A DNA stretch of 64,000 nucleotides. It comes from Rhizophagus irregularis. Its lineage: Eukaryota; Glomeromycota; Glomeromycetes; Glomerales; Glomeraceae. The notes beneath the pieces are model-generated. The model was not told where the DNA came from and did not search any database. It was given only the letters and a program-made list of their open reading frames with translations. Each line of letters begins with the position of its first letter. Position 1 is the first letter of the stretch. Of the stretch, positions 33,799 through 46,732 are shown in pieces. The translations under genes were made by a program, and so were the position numbers. Location of the stretch: contig NC_089440.1 of NCBI RefSeq assembly GCF_026210795.1, positions 620,001 to 684,000 of the forward strand, in the 5' to 3' direction.

Positions 33799-34865
33799 TT
33801 AAGATATATCTAATTTTGTTAATTTCCGAAAAATCCTCCATATTTCGTTAATAATTTCACCGTCTGTTGCATTACTTTCAATTGAAATTTTTTTACATGT
33901 TTGCCATCCGTATCTATTTCTTAATTCTTGTGGACCTAAATCAGGGTCGAACATTCTAAAGAAATATTGACGACCGTTCCTTATAATTGTGATATTAGCT
34001 CCACCTCGCTTTTTATACGTATTTTCGTACTCTTTGGTAAAGCGCATCTTAACTTTGACCATCTTATATTTATAACATCGTTTGACAGTAATTTTTTCCA
34101 CATAACCTACAGTACATCTCTTATACATTCATAGATATCATCGTCCGACCAATACCTGATACCATACAATGTCATATCACTTGATTTATCAGAATAACTA
34201 TTTACTTTCCATTTGGGTAATTTTGTGTATCTGAATTTTTTCCGACTTTTATGCCTCCATGCGCAAAGAATTTTTCTTTGTTTGGCCCAAGTTATCCTTG
34301 ACATTTTTGTGAGATAAACTCGTGTCTTGTTCCTTTTTCTTCCCTAGATCCTTGACTTTTCCGAAGAATTCTAACTACTTCTTTCTCTAATTTTATTCGT
34401 CCTTTATCTGTTACATCAACTTCTAACCCCCCGAATATGATTTTCTAAATTTGTAATTTTTTCTTCGTGTTCCTTTATTGTTCGTTTCTTGGTGGTTACC
34501 TCATATTCTAAATTCCTAATTGTATCTTTATTCTTCGTTATTAATCGTATCTGTCTGTGTGGTCACCAAAGATTCCAATTTTGTTATCTTCTAACCCTGC
34601 TCACATGACTGTGAGTTGTTGCTGCGCTCGCTGGGGAGAGGAAATTTTTTAAGAAACTCACTAAAGTTTTTTCGTATTATACTAGCATTCCAGTCTAATA
34701 AAAAAAAATACTAAATATATTTCTTGAGGTGGTTGTACTATTCGTTTGTCTATTTCTGAAATAGCGTTATTTATTTGGTCTACTGGCACAGTTTTGAATG
34801 TCTTCGGCGATTTTATCTTGTATATTTCCGTTAAAAACCTCGAAACTTGCTATGAACTTCTCCAT
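33799..34865 (-). pseudogene. Decayed coiled-coil protein gene with several frameshifts
   Basis: From an ATG at 34865 the frame reads MEKFIASFEVFNGNIQDKIA. After a one-base slip near 34808 it continues KTVPVDQINNAISEIDKRIV. Further pieces follow in shifting frames: KITKLESLVTTQTDTI, then TIRNLEYEVTTKKRTI with IKEHEEKITNLE (heptad pattern), then LEKEVVRILRKSQGSREEKG. The pieces end in VGYVEKITVKRCYKYKMVKV and KRGGANITIIRNGRQYFFRM down to 33799. In order they make one protein with a central coiled coil and a basic C-terminal domain that I do not recognise. At least four shifts or stops break it. A GC-richer stretch at 34600-34640 may mark an indel. It could be a degraded mobile-element ORF; no catalytic motif was seen. 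Confidence 0.6.
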
Positions 34866-34990
34866 AACTATATTTTTTGATGGTTTTAGTGTTTTACTTA
34901 ATAAAGTTTTGTTATCCGACTGTACAAAATTATTTTACAATCAAAAAAAGAAATTTTGAATAAATTTTTAAAAGAATTGAGTAAAAGTAA

Positions 34991-35263
34991 TTAATTGTGA
35001 TTGTTATTATAATTGATATTATAATTATTGTAATTGTAATTGTGAACATTAAGAGTTTGAATTCCAAATTCTTTCATAATTCGCTCATCACGTTCTTTTT
35101 CCTCGGCAAGTATCATTTCAAGTTCTGTAACTTCAACCTTACTATTTAAAGCAGCTTCAGCTTCGGCTATCATAACAGATATTTTACTATTAAGTCTTTT
35201 AAGGATAATATCTTCTTCATCATCGACATTATTATCGGTTGTATTATTGAAATTATTACTCAT
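34991..35263 (-). CDS. Small acidic coiled-coil hypothetical protein, possibly with an upstream exon
   Basis: 90 codons from ATG 35263: an Asn/Asp-rich start, a helical Glu/Ala-rich middle (AEAEAALNSKVEVTELEMIL, then AEEKERDERIMKEF), and an Asn/Tyr-rich tail (NYNYNNYNINYNNN). The frame stays open upstream to an acceptor-like AACAAG at 35380, adding TPTHSPTNSTSRRRQF and a basic HVRCCRRFVRHK stretch. The real protein may therefore start in an upstream exon not found. Function unknown. The stop is 126 bases upstream of the decayed coiled-coil gene at 34865. Confidence 0.5.
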   Translation of the reverse strand: MSNNFNNTTDNNVDDEEDIILKRLNSKISVMIAEAEAALNSKVEVTELEMILAEEKERDERIMKEFGIQTLNVHNYNYNNYNINYNNNHN

Positions 35264-35380
35264 TTTTGAAGATGATTTGTGACGTACAAATCTACGGCAA
35301 CAACGAACATGGAATTGTCTTCGTCGTGAAGTTGAATTTGTTGGTGAATGTGTTGGTGTCGATTGAGTAGTTGGGTAATC

Positions 35381-36964
35381 TTGTTATATTAAAAATTTTT
35401 TTTTTTATATGATCACTATATTAGAATCGTGTCAATCAGTTTTATACATCAATTTGATCCATCCTCCCTTTTTTGGATAGTGCCAGGCAACATTACGATA
35501 TGCTGGCCCTGAAGAGATTGTGTAGAGCTAATAGTATTACCGCAACTTCACATAAAATGCGAATAATGACGTCATGCTAGCATCAAAGAAATTGAGTACG
35601 TGACGACTGACGAATAAGGATTTTATCTGTTAAAATTTTCTCCCACAATTTTTCGGATGATAATCTGAAAAGAATTTCACAAATTGTATAAATTTATAAA
35701 AGGCTTTTTTTAAAAAAATCCATGTTTCTTCGTGACTCTAATTAAAGCATCTTCATTAAGGATAATATTTCCTTCAACTTTACCCAAATTTCTATTTCAC
35801 TTGAATTTAAGCGACCTCGTCTTATAATAACTTCCAGATTTCGAATGGATCATTTCATAAAAGTTTGTTGATAATACTTATCAAAGAAATAATTCTTCGT
35901 CAGAACTTGCTCAATCTATCTTCATCACCTTCTTTTCTGTTTCCAACTCTAACTTTTAACCTACAGGTGGAAAGCATACAATAACATATGCTTTGACAGG
36001 TTCAAATTCTGATCTACTAAGACAAAGTTTAAGATAATTTCGTGACTTTTACAAATATTTCACATTTACGTTACTATATTACATTTCAGCAAACTAAAAA
36101 TTGATTTGTTTCAAGTTCAAAATGAATCTGATATGATTGCCTACTACAGAATTGCTTATTTAATAATATCTGTATAATTATTATTGAAATAGAAATATAT
36201 ATTTAGTACATTTTTTTAAAAAAAGTAGCAACTAACATACTGACTGTATCAAGTCGCGCCTTTCGTATATACGCACATTAAAAAAAAATACCAATTATTT
36301 ATCATATGTTCCGCTATTTTCATAATGGCCTCCAGAAAAACATAGCAAACAAATAAAGGATCTATTTATTGTTCCTTTTTCCCTTAATACAATTTGTACA
36401 GTCGAACATTCAACATGGACGACGAAAGAAACATTAATAAAAGGTAAAATGGAACTTTATATCATTATGCATTAGTTCATTCTTTTCGATTTAATTCATT
36501 TTTATTCCTGTACCGTATTACCTTTACTGTTCTGATCGTATTTTCAGTAACATTTAATCAAAATATTGACAATTTTTCATTTGATTGTCTCAATAAATTA
36601 CGAAACACGTTTTATTAATAATCACAATGGAAATCAACGCAATACGCAAGAGAAAAAAAAAGAATAATCGCAAGAATGAATTTTTTTCAAATAATAAAGT
36701 AATAAGGTTTATAATGTACAATACAGTTATATCCTTAATTCTTTTTAAAATATAATATGAATGACAACAGATTTTTGGTTAAATAGTACAAAATAAAATA
36801 ATGCTAAACAAAATATATAAAAACTATCGTATTGTTTTTTTTATACAAAATCTTATAAATTTATAAAGTGAAGAAAACTTTTTTATAATAAATTGTAAAT
36901 GAACTCATAAATTATGAATTCTCTACATAATGAAATGCTTATCATATAATTAATAGTTTTGCTA
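35381..36964. other. Intergenic without a supportable gene
   Basis: No gene seen on either strand. 35470-35510 contains CCCTGAAGA wording also found inverted at 45170 (TCTTCAGGGCC), suggesting shared repeat debris. Confidence 0.45.
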
Positions 36965-37100
36965 CAGTCAAACTGATATAACGATATGTCGGGATCCGTA
37001 TAAAATCTTTGAAATATCATTATACCAAAATTATAATAAAATTATAACGATATTCTCGTATAATATCGAGTTTTTAGTATCGGTATAACGAGTTTGACTG
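36965..37100. mobile_element. pogo/Tigger-like MITE (136 bp), TA duplication
   Basis: The ends CAGTCAAACTGATATAACGA and, inverted, CAGTCAAACTCGTTATACCG are flanked by TA on both sides (36963-36964, 37101-37102). CAGTnnAACTCGTTATA is the usual tip of pogo/Tigger-type mariner relatives. It lies about 95 bases beyond the stop of the first BTB gene. Confidence 0.85.
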
Positions 37101-37195
37101 TATTTTCTATTTTCGATTTTCGATTTCCTGGCTACTGATATATTTCTATTGTATCATAATACGATTTAAACTAATCAAATAATAATATCTTTAAT

Positions 37196-38692
37196 TTACG
37201 CCTTTTTAATAACCTGAAATACTTCATAATCATCCACGTAAAATTTCCCTATCGGCATTTCATCAATCTTTGGATAAGAAATTGAATCACTCTTACTACA
37301 CCAATTACTGCCATTATTTTCATATAAATCAGTGGCTCCAAATACTGGGCCATGTACTGAATAATTTTGTATAGAATTTGGGTCACCATTACTATAACTT
37401 ACTTTCGCTGTTTGAAGATTCGTTCTATCTGTAAGCGTAAATATAAAACTATCACTTGTAGATTTATTTGTATTACACTTCTCGTTCCAAAAAAGTGGAT
37501 TATAAACTCCTACTATTTGTTCTGAATCTGTAACTTTTGCTATAACTATAGTAGCACCTTTATTATCACATTTTTTATGAAAATCTGCGGCCGTATTACC
37601 ATCCCTACTAGCACGATAAAGTAAATTAAAATTATAAGGAATATTTCTCGCATTATAATGAGAATCATTTTCCTTTTCAATCCAACTAGAAAAAATAGCA
37701 AAATGTTGAGGGTTAATTAATGTTGAATCGTATATATCCTTTGATTTTCTAGGAGATTGTACGTTAAATATATTTAGTTTCTCATTTGTTACCTTAGCAT
37801 TACTACTATGTAATGTAAATATATTGTTAATCAAATTATCTGGTAATAATTTTTTATAAGGAAATACTTTCAAATTAAAATCCTCTGGAGAGATACCATA
37901 AAATCTAATCAAAGGAATAAACCTATGAATAGTTCTCTCCATAGTCGTAAAATTATCCTTATCCCATTTCTTAACATCATGTGAAATATTAGAATGTTGC
38001 GCTAAACACCACTTTATTAAACCATCCCAAATAAGAATTTCATCTAAATTTAAATCATCTTGCTTTAAAAGGAATTCTAATAAATGTTCGCTTAAATTAA
38101 TGAATTTATTAGAATTAAATAAGATTTCAGGTTCTTCACAAATCTTCCTGAGAGAAAAATTCCATAAATCCGTAAAAGAATCGTGTTGATAGAACGTATC
38201 AAGAATTTCTACAGAACATTGTTGTTGTAGAAATTCCTTTTTATATTTAATCAAGTATTCTTGAATACAATTGATTAAAGTTTGAATACTAAGTTCATCT
38301 ACCGCCATCAGGAGTTCAAATACTTCGGAACTTTGTAAATTTGTAAAATCTATCTTTCCACAATAAATAAATCTAAAACAATCAAAATTTACGTTAGAAT
38401 TAAGAATTTATTAAGACGAAATAATAATTTATCTATTTCATTACCTTAAAATGATTTTAAATATTTCATAAGAAATATTTGGTTTTTTAAATATAAATTT
38501 TCCATCCTTTTTCTCGGCCCATTTCTTAGAAAACCCTGTACGAAAATATTGCGACCTCGTACGTAAAACAAATAAATGTGCATGTAATGCTTTCATATTT
38601 TCGCCGGCGTATATAATGACATCATATTCCTCGTCAGATTCGAGAACTTTTTCAAAATCGGTAGCAACTTCTTGACAATATTCAAAATACAT
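37196..38692 (-). CDS. BTB-BACK-TLDc protein 1, 474 aa
   Basis: Two exons: 38445-38692 and 37196-38372, with a 72-base intron inside the BTB domain (ATTTTAAG/gtaatg, ttttag/ATTTAT, phase 2). The start at 38692 (MYFEYCQEV) aligns with the paralogues. BTB at residues ~20-125: YDVIIYAGE, HAHLFVLRTRSQYFRTGFS, then FIYCGKIDF. BACK at ~130-250: LLDNLI/WDGLIKWCLAQH-type helices. TLDc at ~300-470: HFAIFSSWIEKE, FNLLYRASRDG, FHKKCDNKGATIVIAKV, SFIFTLTD and YEVFQVIKKA at the end. BTB-BACK commonly gives dimerisation and Cullin-3 binding; TLDc proteins are linked to oxidative-stress responses and V-ATPase binding. The target here is unknown. Confidence 0.92.
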
Positions 38693-40295
38693 CTTTTTTA
38701 TCAACGAAATGATAATGGTAAATAATTGAAATCTTTTGGCCGTTATATAAATAACTTCAATCACATGATTATCATTTCTTTTTTTTCACACGGACTTTGA
38801 ATTTTTTACCATATATGAGTCAATATGACACGAAGATTTTCATGAATGACAAATAACATGTCATTTTAACGCAACAATTTGAGTCATTGATAAATCTATA
38901 AAGTTATAAAGTTAAAAGGCCAGGCACGTGACAAATGTAACACATGGCAATCTTTAATCAAATGATCAAGTCTAGCTGTTGATCATTATTTACTTATTTA
39001 TATTGGTTATTAATAACCTTTTTTTTAGTAAATAAACATATGCTGTACCAATCTTTTAAAACATTTACATTGAAAATGATCAAATTTATATTTATTTAGA
39101 GGTTCTAATTGTCGATCATACAGTTATGGAACGTGGGCGTTCAAATAAGCCCTTTTATAGTATTCAACAATAAATTTCGTTTTTGGAAAAATTTCTTTGA
39201 GTCAGAGTTATTAATATTGTATAACCTATTAATTATCATTGCTTATTTCCTAATTTAATTCATAAGTTTTTTTTAAAAATGAAAAACAGAAATGTAAAAC
39301 ATTCATATTAATATTTTTTTATAAAAAAAAAAATATTAATTTAATATATGTTTTTTCTTAGAATAATTATTGTTAAGAGATTGAAACCGTCTAAAAGACC
39401 CTTAGCAGATTAAAAATCGAGTGACACGAGGGACCAACGATTCAAATAATAGTTATAGGGGGATTATAATTATTTCATTAATATTAAAAAAAAAACGGTA
39501 TTAATTACTGTAAGATGTCTCCCTAATCGGTTAATCGTATTCGATCGGTAATCGGTAAAAAAAAATGCCGGGTCTTGTTCTAAAAATCAGGGAATAATTA
39601 AATACACCTTGTATTAAATTCCAAAATAATTTTTAATCACTTGAAAATGTACTTTGAATTTTTATGAATAAAGTTTCCATCTTTTTTAGTGGTCATTACC
39701 TTTTAATATATTAAACATGTAAATGTGCACGAATTTCTTCATCTTCACCGCCCATCCCGTGATCCGGAGTTAATCTGAAAGGATGATCCGGATAAGAAAA
39801 TCCATAGATCATTATTTATACGAGGAAATAGAAATAAAATTTTAAGTGCGAAAATAATGCGAAAATAGTGCGAAAATAGCGCGAAAATAAGTTAAGAAAA
39901 CCTATAATAAAAAATCCTTTGCGTCCCTACGTGCATTCACTTTATTTGCGTACTGCGTAACTTTTTAAATATCGCTATAAAATCAGTAATTTATTTTTGA
40001 TACGTTGAAATTACAAATTTTGGTAAATAAGTTGTTTTTTCGATTATTAACAAATTTTTACTTCAAAATTCCAATATATTTTCAAATAAAATATCAGATT
40101 TACATACCAATTATTACACATAAAACGAAGGAATAAAAAACGGATCGTTCTATTTACTGTATATAAACATTCTACTATTTTCTACTCTATGTAATAAAAT
40201 CATCGGCTATACGTCATACGCAATTGACTCTAAAAATTTTAACGTGAGCACATAAAATTATTATACAAATACTAAATTAAAATACAATAATAAAC
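38693..40295. other. Intergenic between BTB genes 1 and 2
   Basis: No gene seen. It contains the upstream region of BTB gene 1; CACGTG-type motifs occur near 38933 but without other support. Confidence 0.4.
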
Positions 40296-41885
40296 CTATT
40301 TCTTAAACAAAGATTTAAGGAAACTTTTTTTTTTAAAGAGTTTACGTTTATCATTTAAATTTTGTTTTAGCTTTTTAACTTGAAAAACTTCATAATCATC
40401 TACCTGTATACTTCCTGTTGGAATATTAATGTCAGGATATGAATGAAAATAATTATTAAATTTCCAATTAGTAGCACAATCTTTACAAGAAAAATCACCA
40501 CCAAATATTGGTCCATGAGTTGGATAGCAACCTATAGAATATGTACCATTACTAAAACTTACTTCTGCAGTTTTCGTATTCTTTCTATCTGTAAAAGAGA
40601 ACATAAAACTATCTGTTGTATATTTATAAGATTTACTTGAATCCCAACTAAATGGATTATATCCTCCAATAATTTGTTCCGATCCCTTAATTTTTATTAT
40701 AACTATAGTGGGTCCTCTATTATCACATTTTTTATGAAATGCTTTAGCTGTTTTACCATCTTTACTAGCACGATAAATCAAATTAAATTGATAAGGAATA
40801 TTCTTTTTATAATAATATGAATCACTTTCCCTTTCAATCCAACTAGAAAAAATCGCAAAATGTTGAAATTTAATTAATTCTGTATCATATTTTGGATACC
40901 TAGGGAGTTGAATATCAATATTCAGTTTCTTACTTGGTACCAAATAAAATACAAGCATTTCGTTAATTAAATCCTTGGGTAGCAATACTTTAAAAGGATA
41001 TACTTTTGAATGAAAATCTTCTGAAGATATATGATAAAATCTAATTAAAGGAAGAAATCTATGAAGAGTACTTTCCATAATAGCAATTTCTTCCGTATTC
41101 CATTGTTTTATATCTTCTTTAATAGAAGGATGTTGAGCAAAACTCCACCTGATCAAATTATCCCAAATAATAATTTCATCCAATAATAAATCATCCCGTT
41201 TTAAAAGTAATTCCAAGATGGGTGCTCTTAAATTAATTAATTTATCAGTGTTGAATAATATTTCCGGTTTATCACAAATTGCTTCAAGAAAAGATTCCCA
41301 TAAATCTGAAAAAGTATCACATTGATGAAATTGATAAATAGCTTCAAGAATCTCAATAAGATTCTTTTGTAAAAACTTATATTGATTATTAATCAAATAT
41401 TCTTGAATACAAGTGATTAATGTTTGGATACTAAGTTCATCTACTGCAATTAAAAGATCTAATAATTCTGTTCCTTTTAATCTTGTTAAATCAATTTTTC
41501 CACAATAAATAAATCTAAAAATAATTTTTTTTTTAAAAATTTTTTTTTAAAAAAAAAATAATAATAAATAAATAAATAATATGACTAATTAGTATTAAAA
41601 TATAATATTATAAAATTTATTTATTCATTACCTTAAAATAATTTTAAATATTTGAGGAGAAATATTTGGTTTTTCAAGAATAAATTTTCCATCTCTTTTT
41701 TCGGCCCATTCATTAGAGAACGCCGCTTGAAAATATTGAGACCTAATACATAATATAAGTGAATTTGCATGAATTTCTTTTGCGTTCTCATCTTCACCTG
41801 CGTAAATAATGACATCATATCCTTTATTAGCCTCAAGTAATTTTTCATAATCATTAATAAGTTCTTGAGAATAATCAAAAGACAT
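40296..41885 (-). CDS. BTB-BACK-TLDc protein 2, 490 aa, with basic C-terminal tail
   Basis: Exons are 41632-41885 and 40296-41514 (intron 117 bases, same position and phase as in gene 1). The start at 41885 is MSFDYSQEL. BTB: YDVIIYAGEDENAKEIHANS and RSQYFQAAFSNEWAEKRDGK. BACK: WDNLIRWSFAQHPSI. TLDc: HFAIFSSWIERES, FNLIYRASKDGKTAKAFHKK, GPIFGGDFSC and DDYEVFQVKKL. Unlike its neighbours it runs about 24 residues past the usual TLDc end into a Lys-rich tail (DKRKLFKKKSFLKSLFKK), perhaps a nuclear or membrane-surface targeting patch (inference). Confidence 0.92.
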
Positions 41886-41984
41886 TTTTCTCAAAAATGA
41901 AGGTAAAGTTTTTTTTTGAGTTTAAATGAGTACAAAAAATCAGCCATGTGGTTACACATAATTCATTACGTACAGTAAATGAAA

Positions 41985-42390
41985 TTCTATAAACGGTGAT
42001 CAAATTAATTTCACGTTAATTTTGGCTGGAAAATCCAATTGATCGACAAGTGAATTTCATACTGAAAATTAAGGTAATATTAACGAAAAATAGAAATCCG
42101 ATCGTGTGGGGATCTAATTAATTTTATGTTAATTTTTGACCAAAATTTTATAGACAATCTAATTTCCATATGAATAATGAAAGATCAGAACATTAAATTT
42201 CTCAATTTCGCAATAAAAAATCTTCAGATCAATATAAATAAAAGAAATTATATTTTATACATAACATATGTAAATTCCTAATGAAGAACACGGATAATCC
42301 GATCGACGGAGATCAAACTAATTTCATGTTAACTTTGACCAAAATTTTATGGATAATCTTGATTTCCATATGAAACGAAAGATCAGATCA
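41985..42390. repeat. Three degenerate copies of a ~110-190-bp unit between BTB genes 2 and 3
   Basis: Each copy contains GATC.AA.TAATTT.A.GTTAA, TTTGACCAAAATTTTAT and GATTTCCATATGAA..GAAAGATCAGA, starting near 41997, 42108 and 42310. No coding signal. Confidence 0.65.
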
Positions 42391-42634
42391 TAAGATTTTT
42401 AATGCAAAATTAATTAAAATATATATAATTAATTGAAAATACATATATATATATTTTTAATACAACCGCTTTATTGAATATTTAGAAAATCTACATGAGA
42501 TCATGAAAATTATACAGCATCATAATTAAAATAATAAGAAATTCTATATGATTATAAAAAAAATTCCTGAAAATTAATTTTGCCATATTAATTAAAATAT
42601 CTTGCAGTTATAGAACTATTCTAAGATAAATTAT

Positions 42635-44086
42635 TTATTTTTTTTTAATGACTTGAAATACTTCATAATCTTCTACATTAAATTCATTATATAACATATC
42701 GTTCGCATTGGGAATTGGGATATCAACTTCAGGATAAGATGATACATAACTTCTCCAAGTAGTACAATCAGCGTGAGATAAATCATGCCCGTGACCAAAT
42801 GTTGGTCCATATTTTCGATGACAATAGACAGAATGTTCAAAATGATTAATATGACCGACTTTTGCTTTATTCGTAAATGAGAATATAAAACTATTTTTTG
42901 TAGACTTATAATTATCACTTAAATCCCATTCAAGTGGATTATACCCTCCTACTAATTGTTCTGAGTCTGCAACTTTTGCTATAACTATAGTGGGACCTTT
43001 GTTATCACATTTATTATGAAATGCTTCGGCTGTGTTACCATCCCTACTAGCACGATAAATCAAATTAAAATGATAAGGAATATCTCTTACAGTGTAATAA
43101 TTATCATTTTTCCTTTCAATCCAACTAGAAAAAATAGCAAAATGTCGAGGTTTAACGATAACCGTATCGTATTTTTGGTATTTAGAAATTTTTTTATCGA
43201 TATTTAATATGTCATTAGTCAAATCTTCGGGTAATAGTACTTTGTAAGGACATACTTTAGAAACAAAATCATCTGGGGGAATATTATAAAATTTAATTAG
43301 AGGAATAAAATTATGAAAAGTTCTTTCCATCGTTGTAATTTCTTCTTTATTCCATTTCTTGACATCTTGTTGAATAGATGGATGTTTGGCGAAACTCCAC
43401 TTAATCAATCTATCCCATATAACAATTTCATCCAATAACAGAAAGTGCTCCTTTAAAAGCAATTCTAATAAGGGTGCTTTTAAATTAATAAATTTATTAG
43501 AATTAAATAATATTTCAGGTTCTTTGGAAATTATTTCAAGATAAAAATTCAATAAATCTTTAAAAGATTCATGTTGATAACACATTTCAAGAGTTTCTGT
43601 AGAAAAAAGTTGTTGTAAAAATTCGTATTGATGTTTGATCAAATATTTTTGAATATATTGGATTAAAGTTTGGATTTTAAGTTCATCTACTGCCATCAAA
43701 AGTTCTAATATTTCGGAACCTCGTAATTTTGTCAAATCCATTTTTCCGCAATAAATAAATCTATTAAGTAATTAATAATTATTGCGTTAGCTAACATATA
43801 ATATTATTTTTAATTGATTTTCTTTCATTTACCTTAGAATGATTTTAAATATTTGAGGAGATATATTTGGTTTCCTAAAAATATATTTTCCATCCTTTAT
43901 TTCGGTCCGTTTCTTAGAAAACTCTCTACGAAAATATTCAGTTCTCGTACGCAAAACAAATAAATGTGCAAATATTTCTTTTACATTTTCATATTCACCA
44001 GCATATATAATAACATCATATTCTTCGTCAGATTCAAGAACTTTTTCATAATCGTTTGCAACTTCTTGACAATATTCGATAGACAT
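42635..44086 (-). CDS. BTB-BACK-TLDc protein 3, 459 aa
   Basis: Exons are 43833-44086 and 42635-43760 (intron 72 bases, same position and phase). Start MSIEYCQEVANDYEKVL. BTB: YDVIIYAGEYENVKEIFAHL and RTRTEYFRREFSKK. BACK: WDRLIKWSFAKHPSIQQD. TLDc: HFAIFSSWIERKND, FNLIYRASRDGNTAEAFHNK, PTFGHGHDLSHADC and YEVFQVIKKK at the very end. The linker between BACK and TLDc is shorter than in genes 1 and 2. It contains one more His-rich segment (HINHFEHSVYCHRKYG) whose meaning is unknown. Confidence 0.92.
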
Positions 44087-45777
44087 TTTTTTCCCCCCTA
44101 TTGTAAATTCTCATTATTTATTTATATCCGCCACGAATCACATGACTACCATAAATGGACACTGATTATGTTTCAACACATACTAATTAAAATGACACGT
44201 CATTTATTTATTTATAAATTATATTACTCAATGTTAGTCATTGATATTATTTTATTACTTATTATAGCAATTAAAATCGGAATTATTGAGAATCCAGTCA
44301 TGTGTTTCTTGTACAACACCGGGTTATCCCTTTTTTCATTAGAAATTTATTATGAAAGAAAATAATCCCAAAAATACCGATAATCCTAGAAGACCGTTTA
44401 AATATATTACTTTAGTCATTTTAAAGAAAATAAGAAGATATTAAAACCAAAATTGAACATAGGGTTAGCTTCGAAAAGATCCCGTATTGACCTATAATAA
44501 TCTAGAGAAGAGGTTTTCCTTGAAGTACTGCGCCAACAAGTTTTGGATCAAGTGATATTCTCTAAAGCCATTTAAATTTTGATTGGATCGTCTTGTTACT
44601 AAGCCTGAGCTATTTATGCGAAAGGTTCTGCCACGTCTCAGTGGTACCTAATAGGGCTGTTGTGATTATTTTCAAAAAAAAAAAACCATCTTTATTGGGT
44701 TCATTTTATTTCACCGACAATTATTACAGTGAGTTCAACGATCATTTCATCGATAGGATTGTTTTACTGATAGCGCTATTTCATCAAAATCATTTTATTT
44801 CATCGAATTTTAAATTTTACTGTAATTGAAGAAAAGATCTAATAATCAATAACATAATTAGTTACAATTATTAAATAATATTTTTTTTTTTAATATTTAA
44901 TACTATTTATTATGAAAATAACATAGCCACAATCATTTAAAGTGAATGCAATAATATATGTGAGTTTATTGTTTAAGGATCAATAGTATAAAGCGTTATT
45001 CGTATCTTTATTTCATCTTAATTTTATATATATATATATTTGTCTAAATGGATCCTCGTCATACATTGAAATATATTAAGCGTTTAATGTTTATATAGGA
45101 CCCGAAAAATATTAAATTAGGTAAGGTCGAATAAAATTACTATTGGCTGTACGCATTTTTTCAGGGTCTTCAGGGCCGGGAATTATGATAGTGTCAGTCA
45201 GCTACTTAAAATTCTGGCCAACATTACCAAAAATTGTCAAAAAAAAAAAAAGATTTACATAACTAGTTTGACGCATTCTCTCCTACCTATTCCAGTAAAA
45301 TTTGTATTTAATGATTATTATATTATGAAATATGAGTAATAAAAATTAATAAAGAATATAAAAAAGTCATTGAATCATTTTATTGAAAAGTTATTTACTT
45401 GGCATTTTCGGCGAAATAACTGTGTCGGTAGGTGTGACAATTTCGGTGGATAAATGGGGGCTACCGCGTAATCAGTTGATATTACATATCATGATTAAAT
45501 ATTCATGATGTACGATCCGATATATATCATATCCATGTTCTTATTCAAATTCTAAAGGAAAAAGATGTAGAAAATAACATTTGTTGTTATGACTTATGAA
45601 TTTGTAAATTATAAGTTCATTAATCTTTGTAGTAATATTAATCAAAATAAAAAACATTTTAAACTCTTATGAGAGACAAAAGAATGAAAGTCTTCATGAT
45701 CCGAATAAGACTTTTACATATTTTTTCTTGTCATTAATTTGTAGAAAAATTTTCATATAATAGTTTTTAATAAGGGT
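44087..45777. other. Intergenic; degenerate CGAAAT-type repeats
   Basis: No gene seen. 44700-44830 and 45395-45470 contain spaced ATTTCATCGA / TTTCGGCGAAAT words like those in the repeat arrays at 53.7 and 56-57 kb. Confidence 0.45.
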
Positions 45778-45922
45778 ATTGCTAAATATCACCAGTGGTG
45801 ACGGTCACCAGTGGTGGATTTATGATGTAATGCCGGTCAGTGTTTTATTAAATTTTAATTCAGGCCAAAAGTGCATCTTAATGCTGGTATGGTGACAATC
45901 ACCGCTGGTGAGCTGTAGCAAT
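45778..45922. mobile_element. MITE, family A, copy 2 (~145 bp)
   Basis: Begins ATTGCTAAATATCACCAGTG and ends in the inverse of ATTGCTACAGCTCACCAGCG. The interior (TAATGCCGGTCAGTGTTTTA, AATTCAGGCCAAAAGTGCAT) corresponds to the inverse of 6245-6390. Confidence 0.75.
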
Positions 45923-46249
45923 TTTCTTTTAATAAAATATAAAGTTCTTAATTTTGTAATATGTTTACTAAAAATTGATTAAAAATAATTTAAATTTTGT
46001 GGTTTAATTCAGAAATAAAATAATACTTAATATTATATAAATATATGTCGTGAATATTTTACACGTAAATTTGTTGAATTTTCGTTCTGTTCTATTATTT
46101 ATCGTTAAACCTAAAAGAAACGACAAATAAATAAATAACCCAGAAAATACGCCGAATACATTCCCTATTAGAAGGCAAAAAACGAGCGTTCAAATCCTAT
46201 CTTCGATTCACCCAAAAAGTCCTCTTCGCAACCATGTCAAAAAAAAAAA

Positions 46250-46700
46250 AAAATTTCACAACAAAAGAAAAAGAAATGCATCTTAGATTCGTCTATTTAG
46301 TCATTATAACTGTTCCTAAAAAATTATAGAAAAAAGTTTGGCTAGAGAAAAGAATAAAAAAAAGGAGCGCCTACATAAATTCCGCTCAAAAGGACATTTA
46401 GTGTAACCTGTCTAGAAGGAAGAAATTTAGAAGTGTGACGAAAATAAAAGGAGAATGGTTGAATATAAAGGAGGTAAGGTGAAAGAGTAAATTAATCAAA
46501 AATCAAGATGATGATAAAATAAAAGAGGCGAAAATAAATGTAGGAGCATAGATGATAAAAAAGGAAGAATTTAGATATAAAGTAAAGAATAATGAGCGAA
46601 AATAATGGAAAAATAAAAAAGGAAAATGAGCAAAATTAAGATCAAAATAACCCAAAGATGGAAAACGAATATCCTAAAATAAAAAATAAAAATAGTTAAT
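46250..46700. other. Purine-rich stretch
   Basis: About 450 bases with the plus strand dominated by A and G (e.g. AAGGAGAATGGTTGAATATA). No gene seen. Confidence 0.5.
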
Positions 46701-46732
46701 ACATTATTCACAAAAATACTTTGTATAGGATC

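Noticed and set aside
41633-41878. 81-codon minus-strand ORF
   Set aside because: Other-frame shadow of exon 1 of BTB gene 2.
42673-42918. 81-codon minus-strand ORF
   Set aside because: Other-frame shadow of the TLDc domain of BTB gene 3.
43964-44365. 133-codon plus-strand ORF
   Set aside because: Antisense to the start of BTB gene 3; no domain and no splice context.
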